A stretch of 64,000 bases of DNA from JANQQC01 sp965262255 (GTDB lineage: Bacteria; Pseudomonadota; Alphaproteobacteria; Caulobacterales; Hyphomonadaceae), in contig OZ253505.1 of assembly GCA_965262255.1 (NCBI GenBank), positions 1,116,001 through 1,180,000 of the forward strand. The letters are read 5' to 3'. The notes under the pieces are model-generated. The model did no database searches and was not told the origin of the DNA. It saw only the letters and a program-made list of their open reading frames with translations. Positions within the stretch are counted from its first letter, which is position 1. The number at the start of each line of letters is the position of its first letter. The translations under genes were made by a program, and so were the position numbers. Positions 44,251 through 54,200 of the stretch are shown here, piece by piece.

Positions 44251-46107
44251 CTAATACCTTAATCGAAAACCGGACGACACTGAAAACCCTGGGGTTCCGT
44301 ATCCTAGAATTTGCTGATAGTGCCTGTCTAGCAAGTTTTCGACCCGCACGTATAGTTCGGAACTGTCGTTGATATTGTAGATTCCATTGAAATCCAGCCT
44401 AAGCCATTCATCTAGTTTTGTTCTGTCTGTGTTTGTTTCCTCACCATTGTAGCGGACCAACAAATTCCCTGACAACTGTTCAGAAACTTGGAATCTAAAA
44501 AGTACGTCTCCTGAATGGCGTGGAATTCGGCTAACTTCGATTCCATTAGCGTCTAGTGCGTCTATGTAAGAATAGTTGGCCGACACAGTGACTCCTTCTG
44601 GGAACGTAAACGTGCCAGAAACCTCTATGCCTTTGGAATTTACCTGCGCGATATTAAAATAAGTTCCTCGCGCAAAGCTAATCATATTTTCGATATCCTG
44701 ATTGAACACTCCGATTCCTATGGAGAAACGGCGATCAGTCGAAAGCCAGTCAATTTTGATGTCAATCGCTTCGGATTCTTCTGCAGCTAGATCCTCGTTT
44801 GGGCTTTGTGCGCCACAGCAAAAGAAAGTCGTTTGAAATATCGAAGGAACTTTGAATCCTTGTCCCCACCCGAAATTTAACTGGAAGTTCTCCGAAATCG
44901 CGTAATAGGCCGCGAGTTTTGTTACTACAGAATTTCCAAATTCATCGTGCTGAGCATTTCGAACCCCTGTTGCAACCCAAAGATTTTCGACCGGTTCGTA
45001 CTCCCACAATACAAATTGCGAGTTCAATGATGCGGAGTTGGTTCCTGTATCTGTTTGTTCGCTTTCTATGCCAAAGCGAACGATACTCTTACCCGCCGCT
45101 GTATAGTTTCCCTGATAGCGAGCGACGATGCGTTCTCCCTCGGCTCCAAAGGAACTATTTCCGCGAGTGAAGTTGTTGCGATCAATGCTTGAGAGCGCCA
45201 GCGTAAACGAGTTCGAAAAATCTTCTCCTAACTCAAGTTCATCCAATTTAAGACTGGCTAACCATTCATTGGTCTTGCTCACCTCGTCTCCGTCTCCGAT
45301 AGATCCTTGACTGTTGAAAGAGTAACTGTCGTACTCAGTATTCGCGCTAGCCCAGCTGACGTTGGCAGATAATTTTCCGCTAGCAGGAAGACTAATTGTC
45401 GTCCGCCCCGCGAAACTAGTCGCTTCGTAAGCATCCTCTTCATCATTACCATTAGCTTCGTCTGCTTTTGAAATACCTCTTGATGAAATAGTAGACAGCG
45501 ACAGGCGGGATGAGTGGTGATCTCCTCCCAAAGCTAACGCGACCCCGCCACGACCCGTGTTGAATGCTCCGACCTCGCCAAAAATTTCAGTTGTTAAGCC
45601 GTCATCGAAATTTTTCGTTGTTACTGCGATTACGCCGCCGATAGCATTGGTACCCCATAAAATAGAGTGAGGCCCCCGCAATACTTCGATTCTGGCGGTT
45701 TCTGAGGATGACAATCTCGAAAAATCAAAAGAACCCGCGGGCGTTGAGGGATCGTTCACCGGAACCCCGTCAACTAATACGAGCGTATGAGAACTACTAG
45801 CACCGCGGATGCGAACGCTCGAGACTCCGCCAAACCCGCCGTTCTGATTCACAGTAACTCCAGGCGCGTTCGCTACGGCATCTGTTAGAAAATTAAAGCC
45901 TAGGTTTTCAATTGCATCGGAGTCGATCACGTATACGTGTGAACCCGCCTCACCAAATGTTCCACGTTTTCTTTGAGTCACAATCTTAGCGATTGTCAGC
46001 TCATCATCCTCGATCTGCTGTTCACTCTTATCCAACTCTTGCGCTAGACTAAATGCGGAATTCAAATACAGAATCGCCGCGAAAACAATTTTACACCTCA
46101 TGGTCAC
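44251..46107 (-). CDS. btuB: TonB-dependent vitamin B12 receptor BtuB
   Basis: Outer-membrane gated channel that brings cobalamin into the periplasm with TonB energy. The 618 residues have a signal peptide (about 1-22), a plug domain (DAVANAPGVTVNQNGGFGGVSSVRIRG, RIEVLRGPHSILWGTNAIGGVIAV, residues about 75-180) and a 22-strand barrel ending in an aromatic residue (FRLRY). The length equals that of BtuB. The riboswitch upstream (46265-46432) supports cobalamin as substrate. Confidence 0.93.
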   Translation of the reverse strand: MTMRCKIVFAAILYLNSAFSLAQELDKSEQQIEDDELTIAKIVTQRKRGTFGEAGSHVYVIDSDAIENLGFNFLTDAVANAPGVTVNQNGGFGGVSSVRIRGASSSHTLVLVDGVPVNDPSTPAGSFDFSRLSSSETARIEVLRGPHSILWGTNAIGGVIAVTTKNFDDGLTTEIFGEVGAFNTGRGGVALALGGDHHSSRLSLSTISSRGISKADEANGNDEEDAYEATSFAGRTTISLPASGKLSANVSWASANTEYDSYSFNSQGSIGDGDEVSKTNEWLASLKLDELELGEDFSNSFTLALSSIDRNNFTRGNSSFGAEGERIVARYQGNYTAAGKSIVRFGIESEQTDTGTNSASLNSQFVLWEYEPVENLWVATGVRNAQHDEFGNSVVTKLAAYYAISENFQLNFGWGQGFKVPSIFQTTFFCCGAQSPNEDLAAEESEAIDIKIDWLSTDRRFSIGIGVFNQDIENMISFARGTYFNIAQVNSKGIEVSGTFTFPEGVTVSANYSYIDALDANGIEVSRIPRHSGDVLFRFQVSEQLSGNLLVRYNGEETNTDRTKLDEWLRLDFNGIYNINDSSELYVRVENLLDRHYQQILGYGTPGFSVSSGFRLRY

Positions 46108-46146
46108 TCAAGCTCCAAAAGTCGCTTCCTAGATTAAGAAGCGAAC

Positions 46147-46200
46147 AAACGACAACGTTGCGTCCCACTTGGCGGGAGCAACAGACAATTATTGTCGTTT
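46147..46200 (-). promoter_or_regulatory. Inverted repeat in the btuB leader, possible riboswitch expression platform
   Basis: AAACGACAA (46200-46192 on the minus strand) pairs with TTGTCGTTT (46155-46147), enclosing a further GTTGC/GCAAC pairing. The hairpin lies between the B12 aptamer and the btuB start and may sequester or terminate. No T run follows, so control of translation is more likely than termination. Confidence 0.4.
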
Positions 46201-46264
46201 CGAGAGAATGACCCTAATGGGCGGGCTTCTTGCCTATAGACGCTATCCCGGCATCTAAGCGAAC

Positions 46265-46432
46265 GACGCGATGGCAGGTCTCCTGACTTTCTGATCAACG
46301 CTTACGACCGCCTTCCCAAGAGCTTTAGCTCTCAGTGGCTTGAATGGACGTTCGCTCCCAGTTCACAGTTGCGGGAACAGTTCCAGATTTTCACTGGTTT
46401 CCCTCTTAGCCTCTATTTCAAGGAACCATCTA
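46265..46432 (-). promoter_or_regulatory. Cobalamin (AdoCbl) riboswitch
   Basis: On the minus strand the region shows the conserved B12 aptamer elements in order: a GGGAAxCxGGTG-like core near 46400, the GCCACTG segment near 46340, and the B12 box AAGTCAGGAGACCTGCC at 46289-46273. It precedes btuB by about 160 nt in the correct orientation. Binding of adenosylcobalamin is expected to shut off btuB-btuF. Confidence 0.92.
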
Positions 46433-46444
46433 CTAATAGTTAAT

Positions 46445-46941
46445 ATACCTATAGCAATTCACTTGTCAAATCCAGCCGATTATTTTTGTACGGGGGTTAC
46501 CCTTAAACTCACGGCGTTAACGTTTTCAAGCTCATACGCGGGGTATTACTCTATCTATACTCCTGCACCAATAAAATGTCCTAAGAATAGAAGCGACACG
46601 TTGGCCAGCATGAAGCGCAGTCATATATCGGTGGGGATAAAGAATTACTTTAGTTCGGACTTCGGATTGGTATGCAACGTTGCTGACCGGCCTTCAGGAA
46701 GCAAAACTTATGCTAAGGTTGATCTTGAGCAGGTGGGTGTCCGGATCGATTCCGGAATACAGCTTGTCAGAAATTAGAGCCTGTCTATCTCTATAAGTAA
46801 TCAGAAGGAAACTCTGGTTGAAGTGGTAATGAATATCGTTTTTGTGGTATTATGCCATCGATCTCATATTGGTTTCTCTTATTAACAAACCCTTCCTCCT
46901 AACGGAACCTTGGTATAGCCTAGCGGCAACAGAGCCAAAAA
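46445..46941. other. Intergenic region, no supported gene
   Basis: About 500 bases between the riboswitch and the first uncertain AT-rich frame. A plus-strand frame of 145 codons (46340-46777) overlaps the riboswitch on the other strand and has no recognised domain. Nothing else stands out. Confidence 0.4.
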
Positions 46942-47265
46942 ATGAAACGTGTTATGCAACCTAAACCAACTTCTGCGGCGATGCCGAAAGCGAGAGCTTC
47001 GTTAAAAAAGACGGAGAGGTTGACGGTCTTCATTCTTGTTTTTCTTGCAGTATCGCCCTCGATAACGTTTTCTTCGGGCCAAATCGAAATAGCACCTCTC
47101 GGCTTTAAAGAATTGTATCAATTTTCACTTTATTCTATACTAGCGTCGTTTGTTGTAGATTTTCTTATAGCACGAAAAAGTTACAAATGTTGGTCTAACT
47201 TAAAGAATAAACTTATAAAGATCGAATCATGTTTTTGCCAAAAAATCATTTTTTTCACTTTTTGA
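46942..47265 (+). CDS. Possible small membrane protein (uncertain)
   Basis: 107 codons with a basic N-terminus and two hydrophobic segments (residues about 27-48 and 57-76). It has no recognised family and no clear ribosome site. It ends in a T-rich stretch (T7 near 47250). The frame that continues into the next uncertain gene (47312-48055) lies one step away, so both could be parts of one gene of about 370 codons broken by a frameshift. Low confidence. Confidence 0.3.
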   Translation: MKRVMQPKPTSAAMPKARASLKKTERLTVFILVFLAVSPSITFSSGQIEIAPLGFKELYQFSLYSILASFVVDFLIARKSYKCWSNLKNKLIKIESCFCQKIIFFTF

Positions 47266-47311
47266 ATCTGTTGGCGTAGCCAGAGTTGAAAATAATTGTT
47301 CAAAATTTTAC

Positions 47312-48055
47312 TTGAAAATATTTTTTCCTCTGAGCGTAACTAATAATTTTCTAATTGCGTTTTTTAAGTTTCTCAAGATTGCTCCTTTTGGACGAAACGG
47401 AAGTTTCCCTGAAAGACTATTTGATCGTAATGCCAGCTCACCGATAGTAATCAGTGACCAAGTCTATCTAAATTATTTAGATTCTTTCTACCGAAATTTT
47501 CTACTATTTGACGAGTTTATACAAACTAGATATACGATTCTTGGTAATTTGAAGTTTAAAACAGTTTTGCTTAACATTCAAATCAAAGATATACTTGGCA
47601 GTAATTGTATACTCGCAATTAGATTTATCACACCTAATTTTCTTATCAAACAAGTTCCTGTTTCTACTAGAGTAAAGAACGCAAAATTAACACTTATTCC
47701 GTTAGGAGTAATTTTCGGTAAAAATTTTTTAGGCACAAGTAAATTTTTGAAGTTGGCAATCGAACTAGAAATTAAATTATATTTAGTTAGGGCAGAAAAG
47801 GATATTAATCATCGAATCGAATTTGGAGCAGAAGTCTACAGATTTATGAAAACCTTACCGTACAAACATGAGAAAATATTTATGTCTAGGAGTTTAATCG
47901 TCTCGAATCTCCTGCTTACTTCATTGCTACACATTTATAGTCAGAAATCCCATTTGGTTAATAACTTTCCAAAAGCAATTTTGATATCAAGAAAAAGGAC
48001 ATTCTGTGCAATCTGTAAGTGGAAATCGGTACACTTTTTCAATTCAACAAATTAA
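47312..48055 (+). CDS. AT-rich gene of unknown function
   Basis: Not recognised. 247 codons from a TTG start; the frame is also open upstream of it to about 47235 without a better start. The product is Phe/Ile/Leu/Lys-rich with hydrophobic stretches but no clear membrane helices, and contains EKDINHRIEFGAEVYRF. The DNA is visibly richer in A/T than its neighbours, which suggests acquisition from elsewhere or decay. It ends 22 bp before the aminotransferase gene. Confidence 0.4.
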   Translation: MKIFFPLSVTNNFLIAFFKFLKIAPFGRNGSFPERLFDRNASSPIVISDQVYLNYLDSFYRNFLLFDEFIQTRYTILGNLKFKTVLLNIQIKDILGSNCILAIRFITPNFLIKQVPVSTRVKNAKLTLIPLGVIFGKNFLGTSKFLKLAIELEIKLYLVRAEKDINHRIEFGAEVYRFMKTLPYKHEKIFMSRSLIVSNLLLTSLLHIYSQKSHLVNNFPKAILISRKRTFCAICKWKSVHFFNSTN

Positions 48056-48076
48056 TTATTTGGGAACTCGAATCCA

Positions 48077-48967
48077 ATGCAAAATAACATTAACTATGGT
48101 CGCAAGGTATACTTAAACGGTAGTTTTTTACCGGAAGGTGATGCATACATATCACCTTTCGATAGAGGATTTCTGTTTGCTCACTCGGCGTATGAAGTTA
48201 CTGCTATGTACGGAGGAAAACTTATAGACTGGACTTACCATAGTACCAGATTAAGTTCGACCCTCGAGGCTATTGACGTGCCAAGGCCAAAGGAAGATTT
48301 AGAGGCAGTTCATTACGAACTAATGCGTCTAAACGAACTATCGGAGGGCTTAGTATACTTACAGGTATCTGCAGGGAGCTATGGTGAAAGAGATTTTCCT
48401 GGTCCAGAGAAAATTGAACCGACCGTGTTTCTCATGGTAAACCCCAAGAACCTCATAAGTGACCAAGCGCGTACAGGATCTAAAGCAATTTTCGTCCATG
48501 ATACTCGATGGACTCGCCGTAATCTGAAAACAACTCAGCTACTCTCTCAAACATTAGCTTATCGGCAAGCCCGACAAAGCAATGTCGATGTCGCGTTTTT
48601 TCATCAGAATGGTGTCGTTACAGAAGCGGCTTCGGCAAACGCTTGGTTAGTAAATAGTGACGGTTCATTAGTTACGCATAACCTATCTAACGATATTCTG
48701 CACGGTGTTACTCGCGAAGCAGTCCTTGAAGTTGCAAAGGCAAGTGGTATTGAAGTGATTGAGAGACCGTTCACTATTGACGATGCGAAGCAAGCAAGAG
48801 AGCTCTTTACAACTAGCTCCGGAGCATTAATAAGCCCTATTGTCGAACTTGATGGAATTACAATAGGAGATGGAAGACCCGGCCCGGTAACGAGAAAAGT
48901 TCAAAAACTATATTTTGAAAAAATTGGGGTAGATATACAAGAGAAAGCTCTTTGGGTTCTAGATTGA
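48077..48967 (+). CDS. Class IV aminotransferase, D-alanine transaminase-like
   Basis: Fold-type IV PLP enzyme related to D-amino-acid transaminase (Dat) and branched-chain aminotransferase. The 296 residues show ISPFDRGFLFAHSAYEV at the start, RRNLKTTQLLSQTLAYRQA with the PLP lysine (about 155), TEAASANAW, the THNLSNDILHGVTREAV segment and FTTSSGALISPI near the end. The DRGF and N-terminal LNGSFLP are typical of D-amino-acid transaminases, which make D-glutamate and D-alanine for the cell wall. Substrate assignment is by resemblance. Confidence 0.88.
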   Translation: MQNNINYGRKVYLNGSFLPEGDAYISPFDRGFLFAHSAYEVTAMYGGKLIDWTYHSTRLSSTLEAIDVPRPKEDLEAVHYELMRLNELSEGLVYLQVSAGSYGERDFPGPEKIEPTVFLMVNPKNLISDQARTGSKAIFVHDTRWTRRNLKTTQLLSQTLAYRQARQSNVDVAFFHQNGVVTEAASANAWLVNSDGSLVTHNLSNDILHGVTREAVLEVAKASGIEVIERPFTIDDAKQARELFTTSSGALISPIVELDGITIGDGRPGPVTRKVQKLYFEKIGVDIQEKALWVLD

Positions 48968-48976
48968 GATGTACAC

Positions 48977-51280
48977 CTACTCAAATTGGAGCTCTATTGA
49001 ACTGTCGCTCGTTACATCATCGATATCAAATGCCGCCACCGTGGCTAGATTAACAATGTTGCTCACTGTTGCACCCAAGTTTGCGATTTGAACCGATTTT
49101 TGAATACCTAACAGAATCGGACCAATGACCTGTGAATCGCCAACAGAGGCAAGTAACTTGGTTGAAATAGATGCTGAGTGGATTGCTGGCATCACTAACA
49201 CGTTTGCTGGTGCCGTCAGCCTTGAGAAGGGGTACCTCAGCCGATGCAACGGATTGAGTGCAACATCAGCAGCAATATCCCCTTCGTACTCAAAATCTAT
49301 ATCTTCGTATGTATCCAAGAGCTTAATGGCATCCCTGACTTTGTCCGCCCTTTCACCTCGGGGATTCCCAAATGTTGAATACGACAATAAGGCAACTCTC
49401 GCAACAAATCCGAGTTTCTGAACCGCTCTCGCTGCTTCAATACTAATTTCCGCAAGGCGTTTCGCATCTGGAAACTCGGCAACACTGGTATCTGCAATAA
49501 ATATGGGTTCTCCTTTTGTAGTGATTACCATCGACATTCCGATAACAGGCCGATCAGGAATCGGATCTAGGACGAGTCGAACGTCTGCCAATGCAACGTC
49601 GTAGTTTCGAGTAACACCCGTAACCATCCCATCTGCATCTCCCATTGCCAGCATGCAACACCCAAACACATTTCGATCATTGTTGACTAATCGCTGAGCA
49701 TCTCGTTTCAGATATCCTTGTCTCTGAAGTCTCTCGTAAAGAAAATCTGTGTAATCCGCATTACGATTGGATAATCGGGCATTGACAACTTCAATTGTTC
49801 CAACTTCAACGTTCATCTGCTTCATCGCACGATGAACTCGCTCTTCACGCCCAATCAATAACGGAGTACCAAGTTCCTCATTCTTGAAAGATAACGCTGC
49901 TCTAACGACAGTCGGTTCTTCGCCTTCTGCAAATACGATCCTTTTAGGCTGCTTACGAGCCGTCGCTTGCATTCTCTGGACAAGAAAAGCCGACGGATTC
50001 TGACGCCTTGCCAAAGAACGACGATACTCCTCCATATCGTCGATTGGCTTACGGGCGACTCCCGTTTCCATCGCTGCTTTCGCAACAAACGGTGGAACAA
50101 ATGAAATTAATCGCGGATCAAATGGAGTAGGAATTACGTAATTTGGCCCAAATTGCGGGCGTGAACCGTGATAAGCAGCGGCAACTTCGTCAGGAACATC
50201 TTTTCTTGCTAAGTCGGCAAGCGCCCGAGCGGCGGCAACCTTCATTTCTTCATTTATTCCCCTCGCTCGAACATCTATTGCCCCCCTGAAAATATACGGA
50301 AATCCCAAAACATTGTTCACTTGATTCGGGTAATCGGATCGGCCTGTAGCAACTATAGCATCGCCGCGAACCTCCTTAATTTCCTCTGGCATGATTTCAG
50401 GATCAGGATTGGCCATTGCAAAAACTATTGGATTTTTTGCCATAGAAGCAATCATCTCCTTTGACACAGTCTTCGCTACCGACAAACCAAGGAAACAATC
50501 TGCGCCGTCCATAGCTTCGGCCAAAGTTCGTTTATCTGTTTCTACCGCATAAGCCGATTTAAACTGATCCATTTGTTCCGTTCGATCGCGATGAACAACA
50601 CCTTTACTGTCGCAAACAAGAATATTCTGGGGGTGAACTCCCAGATGCCTAATTAATCCGGCTACTGATAAACCGGCCGCACCCGCTCCAGCAACAGCAA
50701 CTTTCAAGTCACTCAACTTTCGACCTGTGATCAGGCAAGAATTTATAATCCCTGCTGCTGCAATTATCGCAGTACCATGTTGATCGTCATGAAAAACCGG
50801 AATATCAAGATCATCGCGAAGACGTTGCTCAATAATGAAACAGTCAGGGGCTCCAATGTCTTCTAAATTTATTCCACCAAATGTCGGCCCAATGTTGCGT
50901 ACAGTTGTGATAAATTCTTCTACATCCGTCGTGTTAACCTCGATATCGATAGAATCTACATCCGCAAACCTTTTGAATAAAACCGACTTACCTTCCATAA
51001 CGGGTTTAGAAGCAATTGCCCCTAGATTACCTAAACCAAGAATTGCGGTTCCATTCGATATGACCGCTACTAAGTTGCCTTTCGAAGTATACTCGTAGGC
51101 TAAATCTGAGTCTTCAGCGATCGCTTTTACCGGAATGGCAACACCAGGACTGTAAGCAAGTGATAAATCACGTTGCGTTCCCATAGGTTTCGTTGGAGTT
51201 ACGGATAATTTTCCAGGTATTGGATGCGAGTGAAAGTTCAGAGCTTCCTGTTCAGTGAAATTTGGGCGTCGGTCAGTCAT
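48977..51280 (-). CDS. maeB: NADP-dependent malic enzyme with phosphotransacetylase domain (MaeB)
   Basis: Converts malate to pyruvate and CO2 with reduction of NADP+. The 767 residues contain the malic domain (SVTPTKPMGTQRDLSLAYSPGVA; DIPVFHDDQHGTA), a Rossmann NAD-binding domain (VAGAGAAGLSVAGL) and a C-terminal phosphotransacetylase-like domain (from about residue 435), which regulates and oligomerises the enzyme. This fusion is the MaeB type. It is divergent from mutS, an arrangement common in alphaproteobacteria. Confidence 0.96.
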   Translation of the reverse strand: MTDRRPNFTEQEALNFHSHPIPGKLSVTPTKPMGTQRDLSLAYSPGVAIPVKAIAEDSDLAYEYTSKGNLVAVISNGTAILGLGNLGAIASKPVMEGKSVLFKRFADVDSIDIEVNTTDVEEFITTVRNIGPTFGGINLEDIGAPDCFIIEQRLRDDLDIPVFHDDQHGTAIIAAAGIINSCLITGRKLSDLKVAVAGAGAAGLSVAGLIRHLGVHPQNILVCDSKGVVHRDRTEQMDQFKSAYAVETDKRTLAEAMDGADCFLGLSVAKTVSKEMIASMAKNPIVFAMANPDPEIMPEEIKEVRGDAIVATGRSDYPNQVNNVLGFPYIFRGAIDVRARGINEEMKVAAARALADLARKDVPDEVAAAYHGSRPQFGPNYVIPTPFDPRLISFVPPFVAKAAMETGVARKPIDDMEEYRRSLARRQNPSAFLVQRMQATARKQPKRIVFAEGEEPTVVRAALSFKNEELGTPLLIGREERVHRAMKQMNVEVGTIEVVNARLSNRNADYTDFLYERLQRQGYLKRDAQRLVNNDRNVFGCCMLAMGDADGMVTGVTRNYDVALADVRLVLDPIPDRPVIGMSMVITTKGEPIFIADTSVAEFPDAKRLAEISIEAARAVQKLGFVARVALLSYSTFGNPRGERADKVRDAIKLLDTYEDIDFEYEGDIAADVALNPLHRLRYPFSRLTAPANVLVMPAIHSASISTKLLASVGDSQVIGPILLGIQKSVQIANLGATVSNIVNLATVAAFDIDDVTSDSSIELQFE

Positions 51281-51413
51281 GCTAGATGCGATTCAAAATT
51301 GTGGTAAAATGGACAATATACTAAGTGCATAACATTAATGCAGTTAAACTATAATCGCAAACACATATCAAAATTTAATTTTATATCAAACAGAACAGAG
51401 TAGCAATTTCAGA

Positions 51414-54092
51414 ATGGCTGATGGAACTAGCGCCAAAAAACCGGGACACAAAGCTCCGAGCCCCTTTTTAGTGCAGTATCTCGCGCTAAAAGAGAAGCAT
51501 AAAGACTATATGCTACTTTTTCGAATGGGGGATTTCTACGAACTCTTTTTTGAAGATGCCGTCGACGCTAATAAGATTCTCGATATTGCTCTCACTGCAC
51601 GTGGGGAATATGAAGGAAAACCGATACCAATGGCCGGTGTTCCTCATCATTCGGCCGATAGTTACATCGTAAGGCTTATTCGTGCAGGCAAACGTGTCGC
51701 AATTTGTGAACAAGTAGAAAGTCCCGAAGAAGCAAAAAAACGGGGTTCAAACGCAATAGTTACCCGCGACGTTGTCCGTATAATGACACCTGGCACGGTT
51801 ACTGAAGATAACCTCCTTGATTCTCGAGCCTCGCAATCCTTAGCTGCTGTAGCAACTTCAAGAGGGGGAGAGGAAGCTGGAATAGCAATCGCCGACGTTT
51901 CGACGGGAGCTTTTGAAGTATATGGTGTCAAACCAAGCGAACTCATTGACGCAATAGTAGCATCGCGTTGCAGCGAACTCCTCATTTCGGAAACAGAAGC
52001 AACCAAATCCACCTACAAAGATTTTCTGAGGGATTCAGAATCGGCAGTAACCAAGCGTCCTGATCGAATTGCTTCAGCTCAACTCGGCGAAAACTTTTTG
52101 AAAGATGCATTCAAAGTCAAGACCCTTGATGCATATGGAGAATTTACTAGAGCAGAATTAACCGCATGTGCGTTACTCCTCGATTACATCCAAGTAACGC
52201 AAGCCGGATCGGAAGCCAGACTCGACCCTCCGCGTCGCCCAACGCATAGGAATGTTTTGCAAATAGATCAGGCCACGAGAGCAAGTCTCGAAATTGATAT
52301 CTCGATTAATGGTAATCGTAAAGGGTCATTACTCGACTCTATCGACCAAACACTTACAGCACCGGGTGCGCGATTACTCGCTGATCGTCTTTCCCGTCCG
52401 TCTGCAATTCGAAACGAGATTTTAGAACGGCACGAAGCGGTTGCATGGCTTTTAGATTTTCGCGATATCTGTACGGGCTGGAGAAACGAACTTAAACGAA
52501 CGCCGGATTTGGAGCGTGCGCGCTCAAGGTTAAGGCTGGGACGTGGAGGCCCAAAAGACCTCCAATGTATTAACAAAGCTTTCACCACCTGCGAAAAAAT
52601 TGCGTTAGCTTGCGACGAACTGATGGTTTCTCTACCCCCATTACTATCGAGATCTATCAGAGCAATAAGTATCCCGAAAGAATCCGAACTGTTCTCCTTA
52701 CATGAGGATTTAACCAAAGCGCTAAAAATTGAACTCCCGGTCTTAGTTCGAGAAGGAAACTTTATAGCCTCGGGTTGGGATAAAAAATTAGATGAAATTC
52801 GAGAGTTAAGAGAAAACAGTCGTCAGATTATTGCGCGTCTTCAAGGCCAATATATTGAGCAAACAAAGCTAGCGAACTTAAAGATCAAACACAATTCGGT
52901 ACACGGATACTTCGTCGAGGTTACTGCAAAACAGGGTGATGTATTGACGAGTAAACCGTTTTCCGAGACTTTTATTCCCCGTCAGACTCTCTTGACAGCA
53001 ACACGTTTCACGACAGTTGAACTTGCTGATTTGGGCGGAAAGATTATCGCCGCCGAAGATGAGACAAAACAGAGAGAGAAGGAACTGTTTGATGATTTCG
53101 TCGAACGAATTGAATCCCTTTCAACCAAGATCAGTGAAATAGCAAATGCTATATCTGAACTAGATTTCGCCTGCGCTGCGGCGGTTTGGGCCGAGGTCAA
53201 CGATGCTTGTCGACCAGAGATTTCTGACAGTTCCATTCTCGAGGCAAATAGATTACGGCACCCTGTAGTAGAAATGGCGCTGAAAGAAAGCGGTGAAGGA
53301 TTTACAGCCAATGACGTAAAACTTGACTCGAGCATAAATTCTGCACCACGATTACTTCTTGTGACCGGACCAAATATGGCGGGTAAATCAACATATTTAA
53401 GACAAGTAGCGTTATCGGTTATCCTTGCTCAAGCAGGCTGGTGGGTTCCCGCAGAAAAATTTAAGTTCGGCATAGCTGACCGCTTATTCTCGCGGGTGGG
53501 GGCTTCAGACGATTTGGCTCGCGGACGATCGACTTTCATGGTCGAGATGGTGGAAACGGCAGCAATTCTTTCTCAGGCGACAGACCAGAGTGTCGTAATT
53601 ATGGATGAAGTAGGACGAGGCACGTCTACCTATGATGGACTCGCAATTGCTTGGGCCGCAGTTGAACACCTGCATAACGTCAATCAATCGCGCACCCTTT
53701 TTGCGACCCACTACCACGAACTCACTTCAGTTGTAGACGATCTGCGAGGAGCCTCAAATGTAAGTTTGCGAGCAAAGGAGTGGAAGGACGAACTGCTATT
53801 TCTGCACGATGTATTACCTGGGCCCTCGGATCGATCTTATGGAGTTCAAGTTGCAAGGTTAGCCGGCTTACCAAAACGCGCTGTCCTTAGAGCCCAACAA
53901 TTATTGAAACAGTTAGAGTCCAACTCATCGCCGCCAGATATCCTGCCTCTTTTCTCTGAACCTACTATCGAACCTGAACCGGCCCCTGACGCATTGAGAA
54001 TTGCGATTGAAAAAATCGATCCCGATCAATTGAGTCCTCGTGACGCATTAGTGGCTTTGTATGATCTCAAATCAATAGCCAATGAAGATTAA
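51414..54092 (+). CDS. mutS: DNA mismatch repair protein MutS
   Basis: Recognises mismatches and starts repair with MutL. The 892 residues include the mismatch-binding Phe-x-Glu in LLFRMGDFYELF (about 35-46), connector and clamp domains, and the ABC-type ATPase with Walker A TGPNMAGKST, Walker B VVIMDEVGRGTSTYDG and FATHYHEL. It is full length with a C-terminal tail for tetramer formation. mutL is not in the window. It is followed by murJ without glnD, which often lies between them. Confidence 0.98.
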   Translation: MADGTSAKKPGHKAPSPFLVQYLALKEKHKDYMLLFRMGDFYELFFEDAVDANKILDIALTARGEYEGKPIPMAGVPHHSADSYIVRLIRAGKRVAICEQVESPEEAKKRGSNAIVTRDVVRIMTPGTVTEDNLLDSRASQSLAAVATSRGGEEAGIAIADVSTGAFEVYGVKPSELIDAIVASRCSELLISETEATKSTYKDFLRDSESAVTKRPDRIASAQLGENFLKDAFKVKTLDAYGEFTRAELTACALLLDYIQVTQAGSEARLDPPRRPTHRNVLQIDQATRASLEIDISINGNRKGSLLDSIDQTLTAPGARLLADRLSRPSAIRNEILERHEAVAWLLDFRDICTGWRNELKRTPDLERARSRLRLGRGGPKDLQCINKAFTTCEKIALACDELMVSLPPLLSRSIRAISIPKESELFSLHEDLTKALKIELPVLVREGNFIASGWDKKLDEIRELRENSRQIIARLQGQYIEQTKLANLKIKHNSVHGYFVEVTAKQGDVLTSKPFSETFIPRQTLLTATRFTTVELADLGGKIIAAEDETKQREKELFDDFVERIESLSTKISEIANAISELDFACAAAVWAEVNDACRPEISDSSILEANRLRHPVVEMALKESGEGFTANDVKLDSSINSAPRLLLVTGPNMAGKSTYLRQVALSVILAQAGWWVPAEKFKFGIADRLFSRVGASDDLARGRSTFMVEMVETAAILSQATDQSVVIMDEVGRGTSTYDGLAIAWAAVEHLHNVNQSRTLFATHYHELTSVVDDLRGASNVSLRAKEWKDELLFLHDVLPGPSDRSYGVQVARLAGLPKRAVLRAQQLLKQLESNSSPPDILPLFSEPTIEPEPAPDALRIAIEKIDPDQLSPRDALVALYDLKSIANED

Positions 54093-54200
54093 GTAATTGG
54101 TTCGCGTTGAACTCAGAATCGCAAACCAATACCTGTTCTAAGCAATTTTAAACTTTAGCAAATGTTTCTTTAAATTGACGATTGGCGGGGAAGATATTCA

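Noticed and set aside
46340..46777. Plus-strand frame of 145 codons
   Set aside because: It overlaps the cobalamin riboswitch on the opposite strand and has no recognised domain.
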